Shown here one piece after another: positions 22,101 through 31,100 of a DNA stretch of 64,000 nucleotides. Numbering within the stretch: position 1 is the stretch's first letter; each line of letters opens with the position of its first letter. The position numbers were made by a program, and so were the translations under genes. The notes below the pieces were generated by a model. The model ran no database searches. It saw nothing but the letters and a program-made list of their open reading frames with translations, and was not told where the DNA came from. The stretch comes from Durusdinium trenchii (lineage: Eukaryota > Sar > Dinophyceae > Suessiales > Symbiodiniaceae), in NCBI GenBank assembly GCA_963970005.1, contig CAXAMN010023362.1, forward strand, positions 423,984 through 487,983. The letters run 5' to 3'.

Positions 22101-25100
22101 CAATCACATGGATCTTGTCCAATGTGCTGTCCAAGTTGTGGACCCTTATTGCGAGTGCCATGTTACGAACTTCTCTGTTCACCGTATCTATCAGCTCTTT
22201 CACCTTCTCCTTTGCGTTTCGATTGGTGAGCTTGTCAGAGGTGTGGTAGAAGATTGAGCTGAAGATCGTGTAGTAACTTTCTAGGCGGGTAGCATAGACA
22301 TGATCTGACGGATCCGCGGCTTCACGCATGTTCATGCTTTCCTTGGCCGACCCGGACAGGTTCCTCCATTGTTGGTAGGCAACCATAGTGTCATTGAATC
22401 TGCCGTTGTTGATGAAGTCGCGGACGTCGTCCCATAAGTCATCGATCGCCCCAATCTCCTCAGGCTCCACGAGGTAGCGAGAGAGGTTACTGAAAACCCC
22501 ATTCGCATCGTTCCCGAAGCGCCCCTTGATGGTGGCCATGGATAGCTTATAGCGTCTTACTAAGTCGCCTGTAATCTCTTTCTTCTCGTCCTCGTTCATG
22601 TAGCCTACTAACTTCTTCAGTGAAGCGGTCAAGAATCTGGTGTCGTCGGATTTCGCCCTGGACATTGCATAGTTGATGGATATCGGGACGAGCGGGGGAA
22701 TGCCGACGGCAATCCATGCTTCAACCACATCCAACCCATGCGTGTTCCTTGACATCCTTGGGGGCAGGGTGATCTGCCCTCTTTCCTTCATCTCGACCAG
22801 GCCATCGAGGATCTTGATGATGAAAGTCGGGTAGCCGCCCGTGTTGCTGTTATAGTTCATGACACCACCAACAGACTCCATAGCCACGTCGCTGAAGCGT
22901 ACGGGTGAAGAAATGCAGTGGTCACACAAACAAATATAACATGCCTGACGAGCATGAATGTCAAATGGTTCGATCCATCGTGCGTGTGATGTTTGTGTCC
23001 CATGCACATAACATGTGTGTACATTCTCGTTTGGTGTTGCATCACACACTGAGCGCTCATTGAGAGAACTACCCAAGGCTCGAATCATAAGGCACGGAGC
23101 GGCGTACATCATCTTCTCAGACTTCTGGAATGCAGCGATTCTTTTGGTCACGGTCTTCAGAATGATGCCGACTATCTTCTTATTATATAATTGAGTAGTC
23201 TTAGTGTATTTACCTGCACAATCTCTATGACTATGGCTTTTGTCACATGTTCTGCTGAGCTGGTTGCCAAATTCAATATTCCATGATACAATCTTCCAAG
23301 GTTTCTTGATGAGTTTCTTGTCGGAATGCGAATCGTTGAATTCAGCACCTAACCCGTACATACACCCATCAAACACATGACAATCGCAATCAGTGCCGCC
23401 CAACAAACTTTGAACCCTTTGATCTTTCCAGTAGGCACAGTATCGTGGTAGTTCAAACAGTGCGGCGGCCCCGATCTCCAAAACACGAACCATAACAGTT
23501 TCAAAACGCTCCCAGAGGTCCCAGTATAGTGCTCGCTTAAGCTCTATAGATTTAGCTATCGCGTCGCTGACCTTTGCGTTGTATCTCGACCATGCCGATC
23601 CGCCTGTGCAGGGTCCTGCAAACATTACTGCGTCCTTCTCCAAACGTACTGCTGCAAGTGCACGTGCAATTCCGTATGGTGAAGTAAGGTCATCGCTTTG
23701 AGATACGGTGACGATGGTGCAGTCGTGCTTTGCCGCTAAGTGGGTGAAGTGATTGCACTCCTCTGAACACAGTAGGATGAATGCGGGTTCTTTACCTATA
23801 TCGTACAGATCGACTACAATCTGTTCGTCGCGGGCGGCAAGGTTGTCGTCTTCTTCGCACAACACAAACTGGTACCGATATGCGATCTTCCCATCATGTC
23901 GTCTCAAGTTGACATCAACTATTCTGTGCTCTCTGCTCTCCTCGCTCTTGGCTTTGCTGATGGAGACGAACGTTGGGATAATGATATCCTTCAATGGGAT
24001 CGTTTTCATACGCTTTGGGGTGCTGCATAAGGCTATCGCAGCCGATTTAGCTTCCTCGTTTTCCGATTCAGCATGGTTTCCCCTAAGGGTGAATACGGTC
24101 TTGCCTGTCCATCGGAGGTGCGTCTTGGTATGCGTACCTCTACCTGAGTGTCGCCAATAGTCCTTGACACAGTCCTCAAAATCTGATGACTCGAATTGAC
24201 TTCCTTGACGGTAAGTCATCCTTTCGTCTTTGATCCGTGACATGTCGACTGGACAAGATGGCGCGTCGCCCGGGCAGAACGCCTTTCTCCTAGGAGACGA
24301 GTGTATTCTTGTTAACGTCCTAGCTTCTTCGTCTACCTCCCAACTATCGTGAACTGAGTGCTCTTGCTCTTCAGGATCCGAAACGAAATTGTCGAAAATC
24401 ATCGAAGACCCCCCAGACCCCCCATTCCCCCCATGCACAAGGCGCGTCAGGGCGTTGAGCACGTGTAAGGCGGAGGTCGAGCAGTGATGAATCGACAAAT
24501 ACAAGGACGAATCACGGAGAGTCTGTTGCAACTCGCGACATTGGATAAGCGGACGCAAGCTAAACAAAAGACGTGGAAGGGTCGCAGCAACGAGATGACG
24601 AGACGCAGGAGCTGACGCTTCGGGTAACGGAGAAGACAAGGGATGAAACTGAAAGAACGCACGTTCAACCCAGCGGTCAAACCGAACGGGTTCTAAGTTA
24701 GGGTCAACCTTATCCTCGATCTGCTGCCATTGCGCGTCCTGCAAGATCCAAGTGCTGCGAAGGTATGCCATATCAGGGGGAGCCCGTGGTGGGCGCAGCC
24801 TGTACAGCTTGGGAGTACGAACCATAACATAGGGGTCGCATCCAGGGATCTCTTGCAGTCCCTCTTTGCTCGAAAGTCCCGGCTGATACAGCTGTGGCGG
24901 GACAACCGGAATGGTGGTGTAAGGGTATGTTGGCACCTTACTGTACCGATCCTTCTGGAGCTGCTTGGCATAAGATAAGCCGTCATGAGTTGGCTTCATC
25001 AGGTCGAGCAGTGCTTGGCTGCGCAGGCCATCGTCGCTCAATATATTGATCAACATGCACGCATGTTTCCATGAGTTGGCATCGTCGAATCCTTTGGTGT

Positions 25101-28100
25101 GGATATCGGCAGCCATACGTGCAGTAACCTCATATACGAGCAACAGATAGTCGCGCTTGAACATCTCGTACAACCAAGTGATGGAAATACCATGAGTTCG
25201 CTCCATGTGGCGCATCGTGGGGTTCCTCCCACTCCGCATAACATTGATCATTGCTTGATTATCGTCATAAAAGACTATTCGTGGTGGCGTCCTCATCAAA
25301 GTCTCCCATGCACTGATGCTTGGGATTCCAAGTGTCCTCAATGCGTAGTCCGCCGCGACGATCTCAGCCTCCGGGGTGGAGTGGCTAACGCATCCTTGAC
25401 GTTTGCTACCTCCTGCCAACGGGAAACGAGTTCGTTTGCCTTGGACATGCATGTGTGCACCGGAAGTCGACTTCAACGATTGACCACATCCTGCGTAGTC
25501 CGCATCTGCGAATAGGGCTAACGACAGGTCTGCTTTGGAGTCACCGACCCAACCTACCATTTTCTGATCGGCTGAGTGATGCACGTAACACATCAGGTGG
25601 TGCAATTTAGCATCATCGGCAACTGTCCATTTTGTCACATTGCGAGCCAGCACATTGATGGCCCGTAACAGGTCGAAACGTGCTATTCTAGCAGCGTACA
25701 GCAATTTCATTAGGAGACTAGCAGCATGAGGCGCTAGGGTACCACGAGGTTGCTCCTTCGCATCGGACTTGACGTCATCGTCCGTTGACCTGGCCTTGGA
25801 AACTGCCTGGTCAGGCGGGAAGCAGGTACCACACCATGTGCATGTGACAGCAAGTCCCTTTTGGGTACTGCATGGTGCTCTCGATGGATGATCCTTCGTG
25901 ACATCCGGTAACATTGGTGTTGCAACTTTCTTCAGCACTGTGTCCTTACCTACTATGTCGAGGTATTTGACCACACTCATTTTGAGCAGAGCGCTCATAT
26001 CATATGTCATTGTAGTAACTTTGGAACCATCGGCCAATTTATCTTCGCCTTTCGACAGAACACATCCTAGATACAGTCCGACCTCGGTTTCTGGTTCAAT
26101 GCGCAGCTTGGAGCGGAGTAGGTCCCAACCTTTCTTCAAGTTCTCCTTGGGCCCCGCCAACTTCAAGTCATCTACATATATCACTAGCAGCAAGTCTAGC
26201 TTTTCGTGGTAATACATCGACGGCCATTCTGGTCCGACCGGTTTGAACTCCAATGCGCGTACAGATTCGTCGCAATGTTGTTCCCACATCGTTCCAGAGT
26301 CTGGGTGTCCGTATAATGCCTTGTTCACACGACACATAGGGCGTTTGAGACCCCTTCTTGTGATCTCCTCTTGCAGGTGTTTGGGCCATGCTTCCCACGG
26401 GAGTTCAGCCCAACATGGTACGCCGCCCAATAGTGCTTGGATATATGCTCGAATGGCATCTGCCATCTGCACATCATTGCCGTCCAGGCAACCGTAGAAA
26501 TCGGCCCATCGAGCAGCTTCGAATGTAGCTGGAGAGTTCCCAAGATCCTGGAACAACGCTGCCTCGAAGTTCTGGTTCTTCACTTGATCTCCGAGTAGAA
26601 CCCCTCGCCCTTTGAACTTCCTCTTCGGGTCATCATCAGGCAGTTGGTAGTTCTTTTCCACGCATATTCCATGTACTCTTGCTAAGTGAACTTCTTCTCT
26701 TTTCTTCTTGGAGGTTGCCACGATCTCATCATATTCTCTCAGCCACGACCCGTCGAATGTTTCTTCATCCCAGAGTCCGCCCCATTCATCCAACATGGAT
26801 TGCATTGCTTTCTTATTGGATAATATCTCGGCACGGCTCACAGGTCTTGATACCACCGCGTTAAACAATCGATTGCCCATAAGCTTTGGGCGATGTTGCG
26901 TGTCACGCACTACACATGGCATCGTCGGGAAGGGTTCATCAACTATATCGTTGTCGGTGGGATCGCCAGTGATGCAACAACATATCTGACCGTTCAGTGG
27001 ATTGTAGACGTTCTCCGTCTTCCAAGCCGCCATAGCAAGATTGTCATCGTTGTCCTCCCACATGGCACTCTCGTCCCAATCGGTGAGGAATTCTTCATCA
27101 CTGGGTACACACGTGGACTCGGATATGAAGGATTTAGGTGACCATGAGTCTTCATCGTCATCAGTGTCCCACTCCCTAAAGGTAGTAGGTACAGCCAAGC
27201 CTGGTCCACCTAGACCCCCTTCTTCCTTGTCCTTAGACTTCTTTTCTTTCTTGGACTTCTTATCCTTCTTGGCTTTCTTGTCCTTCTTGTCTTTCTTGGA
27301 CTTCTTTTCACTACCTCCTTCATCATCCTTCTTGGCGTCTTCCAGGTCCTTCAAGAGTTCATCAGGCTCTTCGTCCTCCTTCTTGTCCGTACTGCTCCCA
27401 AGTCCTTTTGCTTTCTTCGTCAATCTATCCACGACCCTGTCTACATGCTCTCCGGCCTTCTTGGCCATAGCTCTATCTTTTACCGATAGCTTCTGCCATT
27501 CCTCAGGCGTGAGGTAGTCCTTGGGTCTTGGTGAGTTGTGGAAGAGTCGCCTCCCATCCGATCCCACTCTATACAGACGACCATCCTTTGCGATCTTGAC
27601 ATGTTCACCGTCGTTGTTCAGGTAGATGATGTTATCACCTGGCCCGCCAACGGAGTAGTGATCGGGACCGGAGTAGTCCTCTTTCTTCTTCTCCGCGAGC
27701 TCCTCCGTTTTCTCATCCTCGATCGCGTCAATCTCGTTAGCTCTTGACTTTAGATCCCCGTCTGGTGGATCAGGTGCATCATCGTCATCGCCTTGATCAT
27801 CGCTATCATCGGGATCGGGTAACTCGGGATTGGTAGGTGCATCTGGAGAACCAGCTCTCTCCTTCAGGACTTTCATTCCTTCGAGGGTGCTGTTCAACCT
27901 CTCGTACCCCTTCTTCAAAGGGAATTCTATTCCGTCGTCTTGGAAGATCTTCTCGGTGACGTGAGGAGTAATCAGTTTCCTCAACGGTCTCTCGGCATCA
28001 TAACCTAGATTCTGTCGAGCGAAATCGCTTATAGCCCATACTTTGTATTTCCTCGACCAGTTCATCCCGGTCCCCATAACGTACCCTGCGAAGATACCAG

Positions 28101-31100
28101 GTATGCTCTTGGGGTCGAACTTGTGATCTTGGTCTCTTTCTCTCGCGTCACTAGGCTTGAAGAACACCTTCGCCCCGAGTGGTATCACCATGCCTGGGAA
28201 TTCGCTCTTGTGCAACTTCAACCATGCACTGCTGCCATCGCTCAGTTTCTCGATGTTCAACAAATGGCTTACGCATTCCACTGCAAATGGCCAAAAACAT
28301 GGTGGTAGTCCGGCTTCTAGTAGACATGTCGATGTGGTAAGCATCATAAACTGGTTGTTTCTTTCAGCGAGTGAATTGTTCTGGGGATGTCCTGGAAGCG
28401 ACTGGTCTAGTGGAATCCGGAGTTCCTTGAGTGCTACTTCAAATTGTGGCGCATCATCAGAGTAAGCGTTGGTGACCTTTCTCTTACCGATATAGTGTCT
28501 CATCGCCTGCACTACTTCGTCACTATTGCTTGCTTTCAATGGATAGCCCCATATCACACCAGTAAATCGATCTCGGATCACCAATACATCCTTATCCGGC
28601 ATGATCCCATCTCTCGCCATCTTCTGGGTGTTCATGAGGTCAAAGGTGATAAGGTCACCAAATGCCTTCAATTTCCGTTTGAAAGCTCCCTTGCTAGTCT
28701 TGTAGTGCTTCATCTTTGCTCTCACGCATGACTTGCAGTATGGGTTCTTATATCGGTGCGTCATCAGGTGTAATATGGATCTCGCCTCATTCTTCAGCAC
28801 TCCTGGTTTTGACATTCTGGCTTCCCCGTCAACCACATCGACTTCCAATAACCCCTCTTCGTCTTCACCAATGTCACTCTCCTCTCGTTCAGAATCCGCA
28901 TCACCTCCATGTTCGTCGTCTTCGGCTTCTTCAGGTTGGCCATCGAGGTCACTATTGATTCCCGGGTCTTCCCCGTCATGTCCCTCTTCAGGAGAATATC
29001 CGTCATCGCCGTGTCCCTCTGGTTCTCCTTCGTCGCCTACAACGGCTGGATTGATGTCAGATTCCTCACTCCGATCTTTCTGGTTATCTCTCTTCTTTCT
29101 CCTCCGTCTTCGAGGTTTCTTAGGCGGAGGTTCCTCTTGTTGTGTCTCCTGACCTGCTGTGGCCTCGTCTTCACACTCCACACCTGACAATATGCGATGA
29201 AGTATCGTGGCCAGGTCGTCTGATCTTGGTAAACATCTCCCGTCATCATCATTCACTTTGATGTAGGGTATGTTGTCATGCACCGATAGCGGGATCTTGT
29301 TCGCGTTCTGGTCGATGAGGTATGGCAACTGATTCGCCGGCCATATGAATGAATACCCTTGCTCCATGCATCGTTTCCCGATGGAGAAAACTGATGGTGT
29401 GCTCTCCAACACGTGTGCCTCGGACATCATGGGTAGTTCGTCCACATTGATGTCCACCATCTCCGATGTACTAGTTACTCCATTCGCTGTCATGAAGCTC
29501 ACGGATTTGGGTCCTTCCTTAGTGGTAAGGCCCATGGCGTTGACTTTCTCTCTTGAGATCAAGTCGTGCCCACATCCCGTGTCCATGATGAAGCGTATCG
29601 GTGGTCCATCATACCTCTCCACGGCCATGAACATCGCATCTCCCGGTATCGTGTATTTGACAGAATCTTTCCTTACTACCTCGCTGGTGTTGAAGTCAGA
29701 CAGGTCGACGTTCACCTCGATTCCTTCATCTTGAGTGATTTGTATCCATGCCTTGGCAATGTGTTCAGCAGAGTATAGCTCCATCATCTTGCCTTTGGCA
29801 CGCGCTACTCGTGCAGCTATGCTGTTCACTCTGAGGGTTCTCAACGACGAAATGATCTCGGTATCCATCTTCTGCACCTCGTCCTTCTTCTTCTTGAGGG
29901 GACGGATATTTAGCTCGTTACCAGGATCGCAGGTAAACGTGGTCACATCCGCCCGGTCATCGAATCTGACTTTAGAGCGAAGCTCCAGCTTACCTTGTTG
30001 TACATTGGGAAGTGCGGGTTGCGCGTCCTCGCCATCACTCTCGATGTCTCCGCAAAGCATGAAGGCTGGCGCAGCCGGTTTGGGCTTGGCTTTGCCTTTA
30101 GCCTCTTGTTTTGTAGCAGGAGCAGCGTGATGCTGGCGACGACATTTGTCCCCGAACTTGCACGATCCTTTCTGCCAATTCCAACAGACCTGATCCTTCA
30201 TTGGCTTGGGGCTAGTGCTCCTGCCATCAGGACTCTTTGATCTGTCACCCTTGAGGCTTTCTGGTTTCTTAGCAGAACTCTTGTGCTTCTCTTGATGACT
30301 AAACTTGCATTTGTCTCCTCTAGAGCATCCGTTTTTCCCATAGAAGTGGAAGGCGCATCCTATCTTGGACGTGTCTGCCGGAGTCGCTGACCTGCCACGG
30401 TCCCCTTTCGGGCTCTTCGTGGTTGACCTTCCACGATCCTGCTTCTTGTCCTTCTTTTGGTGATCCTTCGGATTATTCTGAGGAAGTACTGGAGCGGCGT
30501 CCTTCGGTGGATCGGCCTTGGTATTCTTGGGCTTCGCTTTAGGGTCCTTCTTCTCCGCTGGTGTAGCCTTCATGAGGTTCCCAAAAGCTTTTTCCCTTTC
30601 TTTCTTATTTGTGGTCTCGATTGATTTCCGTATCCATTTCGCCATGATCTCCCGTAACTTCTGATAGGTCTTATCCGGATCCTTATCCAACATGTTGTCG
30701 TACACGGACAAGTCTAACGCCATAACTTTGGAATCTTTAATCTTGTCCCAAAGCAGGTTGCGGAGTGCTTTGTCAGGAAGCATGTCATCCGCATCCATAC
30801 CTGATATGATCTCATCCCACTGTCCAAGGAATCTGGATAGTTGATTATCTCCAGGGAACTTTAGATCGAATAAGTGCTTGGATGCATACATCACATCGAC
30901 GTTGTCGGCACTCCGGAAGCTATCGACGATCAACGCTAACATTTCTCGTCCCTTAACCATTCCCGGGGTTGTGCCTCTCGCACGCCTCTGCATCATCTGC
31001 CTCACCTTCAGTTGTACGTCATGAGATCTCTCACCTGCTGCGTGGATAATCGCGTGTAGGGTGATGCCTAGCTTAGCATCTATGCTAGCGAATCTTGCTT

